A stretch of 5,281 bases of DNA from an uncultured Oscillospiraceae bacterium (GTDB lineage: Bacteria; Bacillota; Clostridia; Oscillospirales; Acutalibacteraceae). How positions within the stretch are numbered: position 1 is the first letter of the stretch; each line of letters starts with the position of its first letter. The stretch is from NCBI GenBank assembly GCA_959596515.1, contig CAUFXR010000109.1, positions 1 to 5,281 of the forward strand. Direction: 5' to 3'. The notes under the pieces were generated by a model. The model saw nothing but the letters and a program-made list of their open reading frames with translations. It was not told where the DNA came from and made no database searches. The translations under genes were made by a program, and so were the position numbers. Below, piece by piece: positions 1 through 5,249 of the stretch.

Positions 1-2
1 AG

Positions 3-9
3 AAGGAGG
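3..9 (+). promoter_or_regulatory. Ribosome binding site supporting a TTG start
   Basis: AAGGAGG lies 8 nt before the TTG at 18-20. This is a near-perfect anti-16S match at good spacing, and no ATG follows until the codon for residue 18, inside the hydrophobic part of the signal peptide. The SD therefore fixes the rare TTG start. The promoter of this gene lies upstream of the window. Confidence 0.85.
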
Positions 10-17
10 AGAGATCC

Positions 18-1388
18 TTGGCTGGTAAAAGGTTTGGCACGTGGAAAAAAAGAACAGCCGCCGTATTTATGACGGTATGCCTCTTAGGCGCCATGCCTGG
101 CGCTGTTTGGGCAGTGGATGCCACGGAAGGGCTGGAATCCAGCATCTCAGACAGTGAGACCAGAAAAGAAGAACTTGAGCAGAAGAATGCGGAGTTGAGC
201 CAGGCCCTGGAAGAAGCGAAGCAAAACGCGGAGGATCAGGAAGCCTTGTATCAGGCGTATCAGGACAAAATCGATGTGTTGGACCAACAGATCGAGGAAG
301 CCTATGCTCAGGTTTCCCAGTTAGATGAGGAAATCAACGATCTTCAGTCTCAGATCAGCAATCGGGAAGGTTCCATTGAAAAAAATACGGAGCTTTTAAA
401 AGAGAGGATCCGTGCTATTTATATGGCGGGAGAAACCTCAACGCTGGATATTATTTTAGGCGCTACAGATTTTAATGACTTTTTGGATAAGGCGTCTCTT
501 TTAAAAACTATTTCTGACCATGATACCAAATTGATTGAGAACCTTCAGGCGGAGATGTCTAAGCTCGCCCAGGAGAAGCAAGCCTATGACCAGAAAAAAG
601 AGGAACTCGACCAGCAGCTGGATGATTTGAACGCGAAAAATGACGAACTGACCCAGCTTTCTGAGGAAAGTGGCATCAAGCTTTCCCAGTACCAGCAGGA
701 GCAGCAGGAAGCGATTCAGGGGTTAGATAACAACAGCGCTGAGCTGCAGCAGCTCAACAGCGATATCGAGGCCTATTATGAGGCGCTGCGGCAGGAATAC
801 GAAAATCAGCAGCAAAATCAGCAGCCCAGCGAGCCGGATACTCCTTCCAACGGGGAAAGTTCAGAGATTCCTTCCAACGGCGGTGATAATAACAGCAGCG
901 AAAGTGGTGGCGAGGAGACTCCGGCGCCAACGCCTGATCCGGAACCTGATCCTACTCCTAGTGGCCCTCATGGTTATACTTGGCCGACCCCCGGTTTCTA
1001 TTGGCTTTCCTCCGCTTGGAACGAGGATCGCTATTCCTATAATCATGGCGCCATCGACATTGCGGGCGCAGGAATTTATGGAACGCCGATTTATGCGGCC
1101 CAAAGCGGCACCGTCAGCACAACTTGGTACAATAATGGCGGATGGGGCGGCGGCTACGGCACCTACTGCATGATTAATCACGACGCTCAGGGAGAATATG
1201 CCACTTTGTACGCCCATATGAGCCAAATTGTGGTATCGCCGGGTGAGACAGTTTCCAAGGGGCAGGTTATCGGTTATGTAGGAAGTACCGGTGATAGCTC
1301 AGGCCCCCACCTGCATTTAGAGTGCCGCCATTGGGGGGTAAAATATAATCCTTTGACGGAGTATCCGGATGTTCCGGTATACTATTAA
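18..1388 (+). CDS. Secreted coiled-coil M23 (LytM-type) peptidoglycan endopeptidase, copy 1
   Basis: Likely a zinc metallopeptidase that cuts peptide cross-links or stems of peptidoglycan outside the membrane. Seen in the 456-residue product: a Sec signal peptide (basic residues 4-12, hydrophobic core about 14-30, likely cleavage after AVWA at 32); a Q/E/K-rich coiled coil about 36-262; inside it a conserved non-heptad island (residues 126-169, with RIRAIYM, STLDIILGA and FLDKASLL) typical of the PcsB/CwlO-like coiled coil; a P/S/E/N/Q/G-rich linker about 264-319; and an M23 domain about 320-456. Zinc and catalytic residues appear intact: H343 and D347 in NHGAID, H400 in YAHM, H431 and H433 in HLH. 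In PcsB, CwlO and EnvC the coiled coil binds FtsX, so FtsEX control is a family-based inference. The next gene is a paralog. C384 and C436 in the M23 domain are absent from that paralog. Function class is confident; substrate bond and partner are not shown. Confidence 0.93.
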   Translation: MAGKRFGTWKKRTAAVFMTVCLLGAMPGAVWAVDATEGLESSISDSETRKEELEQKNAELSQALEEAKQNAEDQEALYQAYQDKIDVLDQQIEEAYAQVSQLDEEINDLQSQISNREGSIEKNTELLKERIRAIYMAGETSTLDIILGATDFNDFLDKASLLKTISDHDTKLIENLQAEMSKLAQEKQAYDQKKEELDQQLDDLNAKNDELTQLSEESGIKLSQYQQEQQEAIQGLDNNSAELQQLNSDIEAYYEALRQEYENQQQNQQPSEPDTPSNGESSEIPSNGGDNNSSESGGEETPAPTPDPEPDPTPSGPHGYTWPTPGFYWLSSAWNEDRYSYNHGAIDIAGAGIYGTPIYAAQSGTVSTTWYNNGGWGGGYGTYCMINHDAQGEYATLYAHMSQIVVSPGETVSKGQVIGYVGSTGDSSGPHLHLECRHWGVKYNPLTEYPDVPVYY

Positions 1389-1408
1389 AAATTTTACATA
1401 GTTTTCCT

Positions 1409-1439
1409 GCGGGCCTTGCTTCGGCATGGCCCGCTTTTT
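1409..1439 (+). terminator. Intrinsic terminator after M23 copy 1
   Basis: GCGGGCC (1409-1415) pairs with GGCCCGC (1428-1434). After one T-T mismatch the stem continues as TGC/GCA closed by a TTCG loop, i.e. the very stable cUUCGg tetraloop. Five T follow at 1435-1439. An outer GTTTTC (1401-1406) / GAAAAC (1445-1450) pair could enclose the whole hairpin. It starts 20 nt after the stop codon and separates the two hydrolase genes. Confidence 0.92.
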
Positions 1440-1496
1440 CTTGAGAAAACCGTATCATTTTATGTGTGGAAATTGTAAACAGTTCCGTACGCTCCA

Positions 1497-1525
1497 TTGA
1501 CAAATGGTTACAAAATTGTTATAAT
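1497..1525 (+). promoter_or_regulatory. Perfect-consensus sigma-A promoter of M23 copy 2
   Basis: TTGACA (1497-1502), a 17-nt spacer and TATAAT (1520-1525) match the housekeeping consensus at every position. A TG at 1517-1518 also gives an extended -10. The start site is expected near 1532, leaving a leader of about 26 nt that carries the ribosome binding site AGGGAGGA (1543-1550). The promoter lies directly after the terminator of copy 1, so copy 2 is transcribed on its own. Confidence 0.9.
1507..1523 (-). promoter_or_regulatory. Possible WalR (YycF)-like operator over the promoter
   Basis: Read on the minus strand, this is TATAAC-N5-TGTAAC. Against the WalR consensus TGTWAH-N5-TGTWAH it matches 11 of 12 positions with the correct spacing. 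WalRK controls cell-wall hydrolases, including CwlO-type proteins, in Bacillota. Here the box overlaps the spacer and the -10, which would suit repression rather than activation. The promoter is AT-rich and the match could be chance, so this is a tentative call. Confidence 0.3.
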
Positions 1526-1557
1526 TATTTCAATATCGCAACAGGGAGGAACGTCCA

Positions 1558-2736
1558 ATGGCCCATAAAAAATGGGGAAAATGCCTAACCGCATCGGTAC
1601 TGGCCACAATAATTGCGCTTACTTCCGGGATATCTGCCCCAGCCTGGGCGGAAAGTATTTCCGAATTGGAATCTCAGCAGGAAAGCTTGCAGACGAGAAG
1701 TGACGAACTGAATGCGGCGCTGGAAGAAGCGAAAAAGAACACCGAAGAAAAAGAAGCCCTAAAGCAGGAATATGAGGATAAAATCAGTCAGGTACAAGGA
1801 CAAATTGATACCTTGAATAACGAAATCCGCACCTTAGATGAGGAGATCGCTCAAAAGCAGAAGGAAATCGAGGGTCCTCAAAAGGAAATCGACGAAAACA
1901 TGGATCTTCTGAAGCAGAGAATCCGGGCCATCTATATGGCGGGAGAAACTTCCACTCTGGATATTATTCTAGGCGCGGAAGATTTCAGCGATTTTTTGGA
2001 TAAAGCTTCTCTTTTACAGACCATAACCTCTCATGACGTGACGCTGATCGAGACCATTCAGCAGCAGGTCAGCGCGATTCAAGAGGAAAAGGATGAAATT
2101 GAGGCGAAAAGAACAGAAGCCGCGGATAAAAAAACCGAGCTGGATGGCCAGCAGGAGGAGCTTACCAAGCTGCTGGAGGAGAATCAGGTAATCCTGGAAG
2201 AACTTTACGGCGTTCAGCAGGAGGCCCAGGATAAAGTGGATGAAAATGACGCGGAGCTGCAGGAAATCGAAGCGCAGATTTCCGCTTATTATACCCCACA
2301 GCAGTCTTCCGGCGGACAAGCGCAGAGCCAGGCACCCAGCTACAGCGGCGGTATCTTTGTGTGGCCGGCTCCTGGGTTTTATCTCTTAACCTCTGAATGG
2401 AATGAGGACCGCGGTTCTTATAACCACGGGGCTATAGATATCGCCGGCGGCGGTATCTATGGCACGCCGGTGGTGGCAGCATCCAGTGGTACGGTGGTCT
2501 TTGCCAGCGCAGGCGGATGGGGCGGCGGCTATGGTACTTATCTCATGATCGACCACGGTGGCGGTGTCTCCACCCTTTACGCCCATATGAGTGGCCTGGC
2601 GGTTTCCCAGGGCTCGACTGTGTCCGCAGGACAAGTGATCGGCTATGTGGGAAGCACTGGGGATAGTTCCGGTCCGCACCTTCATTTCGAGGTCCGGGAA
2701 TATGGTACCAAGGTCAATCCTATGAATTATTTTTAA
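1558..2736 (+). CDS. Secreted coiled-coil M23 (LytM-type) peptidoglycan endopeptidase, copy 2
   Basis: A paralog of the preceding gene with the same predicted role in cell-wall cleavage. The 392-residue product shows a signal peptide (KKWGK start, hydrophobic core about 11-28, likely cleavage after PAWA at 31), a long E/Q/K-rich coiled coil about 33-245, and the PcsB-like island at 117-160 that is nearly identical to copy 1. A short S/G/Q/A-rich linker (about 246-266) and an M23 domain (about 267-392) follow. Zinc and catalytic residues are intact: H290 and D294 in NHGAID, H343 in YAHM, H374 and H376 in HLHFEV. The ATG at 1558 has AGGGAGGA 7 nt upstream, and no competing start fits. Compared with copy 1 the linker is about 35 residues shorter, the M23 domain has no cysteine, and the protein ends soon after the domain. 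It has its own strong promoter and a terminator downstream, so it looks monocistronic. E. coli EnvC is a non-catalytic amidase activator; the intact ligands here argue for a true enzyme. Confidence 0.93.
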   Translation: MAHKKWGKCLTASVLATIIALTSGISAPAWAESISELESQQESLQTRSDELNAALEEAKKNTEEKEALKQEYEDKISQVQGQIDTLNNEIRTLDEEIAQKQKEIEGPQKEIDENMDLLKQRIRAIYMAGETSTLDIILGAEDFSDFLDKASLLQTITSHDVTLIETIQQQVSAIQEEKDEIEAKRTEAADKKTELDGQQEELTKLLEENQVILEELYGVQQEAQDKVDENDAELQEIEAQISAYYTPQQSSGGQAQSQAPSYSGGIFVWPAPGFYLLTSEWNEDRGSYNHGAIDIAGGGIYGTPVVAASSGTVVFASAGGWGGGYGTYLMIDHGGGVSTLYAHMSGLAVSQGSTVSAGQVIGYVGSTGDSSGPHLHFEVREYGTKVNPMNYF

Positions 2737-2738
2737 TA

Positions 2739-2778
2739 AGCAGTGATAATAAACAAAGAGCAGTGAGAATAAACAAAG
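2739..2778 (+). repeat. 20-bp tandem duplication, two copies
   Basis: AGCAGTGATAATAAACAAAG (2739-2758) is followed without a gap by a copy that differs only by T to G at its ninth base (2759-2778). The second copy ends inside the left arm of the terminator that follows. It looks like a recent local duplication of the sequence just before the terminator stem. No coding potential is apparent. Confidence 0.9.
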
Positions 2779-2809
2779 CCGGAACAGGTGATTCCTGTTC
2801 CGGCTTTGT
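2773..2809 (+). terminator. Terminator after M23 copy 2, possibly bidirectional
   Basis: A perfect 16-bp stem pairs 2773-2788 with 2794-2809 around a 5-nt TGATT loop. The GC-rich centre is GCCGGAACAGG. Only a short T run (CTTTGT) follows and it is part of the stem, so the U-tract is weak. The A-rich left flank would supply Us to a transcript from the other strand. The stem strength and its place 36 nt after the stop codon make it the likely end of the copy 2 transcript. Confidence 0.8.
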
Positions 2810-2879
2810 ATCGTCTATCCGCTTTCTGAAAAAAGCCGTGGAGATGGATTCCTGCCAAGTTTTATTTACATTTGAAATC

Positions 2880-2908
2880 TTGACATGGCATAAGTTGTTG
2901 ACTATAAT
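2880..2908 (+). promoter_or_regulatory. Perfect-consensus sigma-A promoter of greA
   Basis: TTGACA (2880-2885), a 17-nt spacer and TATAAT (2903-2908) match consensus at all twelve positions. The AT-rich run before it (about 2859-2879) could act as an UP element. The start site is expected near 2915, giving a leader of about 42 nt with an AAGGTGG ribosome binding site at 2940-2946. It is probably also the promoter for lysS. Confidence 0.9.
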
Positions 2909-2917
2909 AGTACTATT
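2906..2917. promoter_or_regulatory. 12-bp palindrome at the greA -10/start site
   Basis: AATAGTACTATT is a perfect palindrome that overlaps the end of the -10 hexamer and the expected transcription start. It extends imperfectly by two more positions on each side. Its position fits an operator for a dimeric repressor, but no known operator motif is recognised and AT-rich palindromes of this size can arise by chance. Confidence 0.35.
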
Positions 2918-2956
2918 GTTTCAAGAATAACTTCACACAAAGGTGGTAGTCGATAT

Positions 2957-3433
2957 ATGGCGGCAAAACAAGTGTTGTTAACGGATGAAGGCCTGCGCAA
3001 CTTAGAGCAGGAACTGGAATTTTTAAAGACTGAGCGCCGTAAGGAAATCGCGGAGAAAATCAAGGTGGCTCTTTCCTTCGGAGATCTTTCAGAAAACAGT
3101 GAATACGATGAGGCGAAAAACGATCAGGCCATGGTAGAAGCCAGAATCGCTGACATTGAAAGTATGCTGAAAAACGTGAAGATCATCGATCAGGATGAGC
3201 TTACCACAGAATTGATCCATATTGGCTCTAAGATCCAGGTCAAAGATGTGGAATTCGACGAGATCTGTACCTATCAGATCGTAGGCTCCAGCGAGGCGGA
3301 TCCCTTAAACGGCAGAATTTCCGACGAATCTCCGGTGGGGAAGGGTCTGCTTGGCCACAAGGTTGGCGAAACCGTAGAGATCGAAACTCCGGCCGGCGTC
3401 ATGCAGTACGAAATATTAGGAATTTCAAAGTAG
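2957..3433 (+). CDS. greA: Transcription elongation factor GreA
   Basis: GreA enters the secondary channel of RNA polymerase and stimulates cleavage of backtracked transcripts, rescuing stalled elongation complexes in the cytoplasm. The 158-residue length is standard for the family. Residues 1 to about 78 form the antiparallel coiled coil. Its tip carries the signature GDLSENSEYDEAK (42-54) with the two acidic residues D43 and E46 that coordinate the catalytic metal in the family. Residues about 84-158 form the FKBP-like C-terminal domain (IGSKIQV, then GLLGHKVGETVEIETPAG near the end). The ATG has AAGGTGG 10 nt upstream and follows a consensus promoter. lysS follows 88 nt after the stop codon, a greA-lysS order I recall as common in Clostridia. 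A terminator lies between them. Confidence 0.97.
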   Translation: MAAKQVLLTDEGLRNLEQELEFLKTERRKEIAEKIKVALSFGDLSENSEYDEAKNDQAMVEARIADIESMLKNVKIIDQDELTTELIHIGSKIQVKDVEFDEICTYQIVGSSEADPLNGRISDESPVGKGLLGHKVGETVEIETPAGVMQYEILGISK

Positions 3434-3440
3434 TTCAAAT

Positions 3441-3480
3441 GCGGACAGGGGCGGCACGTATGCACTCTGTCCGCTTTTTT
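3441..3480 (+). terminator. Intrinsic terminator between greA and lysS
   Basis: GCGGACAG (3441-3448) pairs with CTGTCCGC (3467-3474), extended by a G-T and a G-C pair, with a small inner GCA/TGC hairpin in the 18-nt loop region. Six T follow at 3475-3480. It starts 7 nt after the greA stop codon. Because no clear promoter precedes lysS, it may act as a partial terminator that lowers lysS relative to greA. Confidence 0.85.
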
Positions 3481-3508
3481 CAAATATCAATTATTTAAAA
3501 TTATAATT

Positions 3509-3513
3509 GGGAG
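3509..3513 (+). promoter_or_regulatory. Ribosome binding site that fixes the lysS start
   Basis: GGGAG lies 8 nt before the ATG at 3522. The alternative in-frame TTG at 3507 overlaps this site and has only A/T sequence before it, so it would lack an SD. The ATG at 3522 is therefore chosen. Confidence 0.8.
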
Positions 3514-3521
3514 TTGTCACT

Positions 3522-5036
3522 ATGAGCGAAGAAAAGACCACAGTGGGAAATAACGGCCAGCAGGAGACGGAAGATCTCAAGGAACTGTTACAGATCCGCA
3601 GAGACAAACTTTCCGCCCTTCAGAAGGCAGGACAAGATCCCTTCGAGATCACGGTTTGCCACCCGGACATCCACGCCGCTGAGATTATTGAGCGGTTTGA
3701 AGGACTGGAAAACAAGGATGTATGCGTGGCGGGCAGAATTATGAGCTGGCGGGATATGGGAAAAGCCAGCTTTATCGACATCCACGACCGCACCGGTAGA
3801 ATCCAGGTTTATCTGCGGATCAACGATTTAGGCGAGGAGGTCTACCGCGGCCTGGATAAATGGGATATCGGTGATATCGCCAGCGTAAAGGGATTTGTGT
3901 TCCGGACCCGCCGGGGCGAGATTTCGATTCATGCGAAAGAAGTGTGCTTACTTTCTAAGTCTTTGCTTCCGTTACCGGACAAGTTCCATGGTCTGACCAA
4001 TACCGATCTCCGGTACCGTCAGCGGTATGTGGATTTGATTGTCAACCCCGAGGTTAAGGATACTTTTATCAAGCGCAGTCAGATTATCAAGTCGATCCGG
4101 GAGGATTTGGACAATCTGGACTTTATCGAGGTGGAAACACCGATTCTTAATACCATTCCCGGCGGCGCGGCGGCCCGTCCCTTTGTAACCCATCACAATA
4201 CGCTGGATATTGATTTGTATTTGCGAATCGCCCCAGAGCTTTACTTAAAGCGTCTGATCGTCGGCGGCATGGAGCGGGTATACGAAATTGGCCGTTTGTT
4301 CCGCAATGAAGGAATGGACGTAAAGCACAATCCGGAATTTACCACCATCGAGCTGTATCAGGCCTATACGGATTATCACGGTATGATGGAGCTGACAGAA
4401 AACCTGATCCACAGCGCCGCCCTCAAGGTGTGCGGCACAGAGGAGATCTCCTACGCCGGCCAGCCTGTAAGTCTTGCGCTTCCCTTTAAGCGGATAACCA
4501 TGATCGATGCGGTCAAAGAGGCTACTGGCGTTGATTTCGGCGCCTTCCGGGGAGATACGGAGAAGGCCAAGGAAGTGGCGAAAGAGCTTCATCTGGAGAT
4601 TAAGGAAAGTGATACCTGGGGCAATATTTTGAATGCTGCCTTTGAGGAAAAGGTGGAAGATACCCTGATCCAGCCGACTTTTGTATGTGATTATCCCATT
4701 GAAGTATCCCCTCTGACGAAGAAAAAGAAGGGAATGCCAGAACTGGTAGAACGATTCGAGCTGTTTATTACAGGAAGAGAATTTGCCAACGCCTATTCCG
4801 AGCTGAATGATCCTATTGACCAGCGGGAGCGGTTCCTGCGTCAGGTGGCCCTGCGGGAGGCCGGGGATGATGAGGCCAATATGCTGGATGAGGATTTTCT
4901 CACCGCTCTGGAGTACGGTATGGCTCCCACTGGCGGTATGGGAATGGGAATCGACCGTCTGGCTATGCTGTTGACCGACAGCGCATCTATCCGGGATGTC
5001 CTGCTTTTCCCCACAATGAAACCCCTCGACAAGTAA
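3522..5036 (+). CDS. lysS: Lysyl-tRNA synthetase, class II
   Basis: Charges tRNA-Lys with lysine using ATP, in the cytoplasm, as a dimer by family knowledge. From the ATG the product is 504 residues, normal for bacterial LysRS. Seen: an N-terminal helical extension, an OB-fold anticodon-binding domain about 65-150 (VAGRIMSWRDMGKASFIDI), and the class II core. Motif 1 runs through VETPIL (204-209) and GGAAARPF. Motif 2 has FRNEG (260-264, R261) followed by KHNPEFTTIELYQAY. Motif 3 contains GMGIDRL with R479. Residues E239, E277, Y279, N423 and E427 sit where E. coli LysRS has its lysine-binding residues (from memory). All key motifs are intact. An upstream in-frame TTG at 3507 would add five residues but lacks its own SD. 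The gap from greA is 88 nt and holds a terminator; no T-box or other leader structure fits in the space, so expression probably comes from greA read-through. Confidence 0.97.
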   Translation: MSEEKTTVGNNGQQETEDLKELLQIRRDKLSALQKAGQDPFEITVCHPDIHAAEIIERFEGLENKDVCVAGRIMSWRDMGKASFIDIHDRTGRIQVYLRINDLGEEVYRGLDKWDIGDIASVKGFVFRTRRGEISIHAKEVCLLSKSLLPLPDKFHGLTNTDLRYRQRYVDLIVNPEVKDTFIKRSQIIKSIREDLDNLDFIEVETPILNTIPGGAAARPFVTHHNTLDIDLYLRIAPELYLKRLIVGGMERVYEIGRLFRNEGMDVKHNPEFTTIELYQAYTDYHGMMELTENLIHSAALKVCGTEEISYAGQPVSLALPFKRITMIDAVKEATGVDFGAFRGDTEKAKEVAKELHLEIKESDTWGNILNAAFEEKVEDTLIQPTFVCDYPIEVSPLTKKKKGMPELVERFELFITGREFANAYSELNDPIDQRERFLRQVALREAGDDEANMLDEDFLTALEYGMAPTGGMGMGIDRLAMLLTDSASIRDVLLFPTMKPLDK

Positions 5037-5077
5037 AAGTCGAAAAAACCCAGTGTTTATGCGGGTTTCGGGACTTT
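5036..5077 (+). terminator. Weak hairpin just after lysS
   Basis: AAAGTC (5036-5041, starting in the stop codon) pairs with GACTTT (5072-5077), and AAACCC (5046-5051) pairs with GGGTTT (5063-5068), separated by a small internal loop. The stem is mostly A/T and only CTTTC follows, so it is a poor intrinsic terminator alone. It may protect the 3' end or work with the stronger hairpin at 5172. Confidence 0.4.
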
Positions 5078-5099
5078 CAAAACCGAATAAATTTACCTC

Positions 5100-5139
5100 T
5101 TTACACCAAATTTACACCAATCGGTGCTGAAAACGGTGC
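5100..5139. repeat. Cluster of short direct and inverted repeats
   Basis: TTTACACC occurs at 5100-5107 and 5111-5118 (11-bp period, copies match over 10 of 11 bases). CGGTGC occurs at 5122-5127 and 5134-5139 (12-bp period). The second ACACC and the first CGGTG face each other as CACC-AATC-GGTG (5115-5126), so the two repeat pairs are partly inverted to each other. The surrounding sequence is visibly richer in A/T than lysS. No gene is apparent. This could be a protein-binding site or a recombination scar, but neither is shown. Confidence 0.5.
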
Positions 5140-5171
5140 AGAGACTAAAAAATCGCATAATTTTCAAGATG

Positions 5172-5204
5172 AATGGGCAGTCCCAATCGGGATTGCCCAT
5201 TTTT
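5172..5204 (+). terminator. Strong intrinsic terminator downstream of lysS
   Basis: AATGGGCA (5172-5179) pairs with TGCCCATT (5194-5201). The stem continues through one G-T pair and TCCC/GGGA to a 4-nt AATC loop, about 13 bp in total. A run of five T covers 5200-5204. It is the likely end of the greA-lysS transcript, 135 nt past the lysS stop codon. It could also sit in the leader of the next gene if that gene's promoter is upstream of it. Confidence 0.88.
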
Positions 5205-5249
5205 AAAACAAACAGAAATACAAATCGGAAGTTGTGGAGGTAATTATCA

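Noticed and set aside
66..95. Possible lipoprotein lipobox at C21 of M23 copy 1 (MTVC).
   Set aside because: The residue before the cysteine is valine rather than G/A/S, and a normal signal peptidase I site (AVWA at 32) follows.
861..1503. Minus-strand open frames across the M23 copy 1 gene and its terminator.
   Set aside because: They mirror the strand carrying a clear signal peptide, coiled coil and M23 motifs, have no SD, and show low-complexity or family-less products.
393..1976. Deletion by recombination between the near-identical segments of the two M23 genes as an active switch.
   Set aside because: Nearly identical nucleotide stretches are short (about 40 bp with silent differences), and nothing in the sequence indicates programmed recombination.
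3479..3507. lysS promoter TTCAAA-N17-TATAAT.
   Set aside because: The start site would fall within or after the lysS SD, and the -35 matches only four of six bases; kept as a question in the findings.
3507..3521. TTG start giving a five-residue longer LysRS.
   Set aside because: It overlaps the only SD-like sequence (GGGAG, 3509-3513) and has no SD of its own; the ATG at 3522 is correctly spaced.
3434..3521. T-box or amino-acid riboswitch leader for lysS.
   Set aside because: The gap is 88 nt, contains only a simple terminator, and shows no T-box sequence or antiterminator alternative.
4245..5032. Minus-strand open frames inside lysS.
   Set aside because: They overlap fully conserved class II synthetase motifs on the + strand and have no recognisable domains.
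5100..5139. CRISPR-like array.
   Set aside because: The repeats are 6-11 bp, present only twice each, with no regular spacers and no cas gene.
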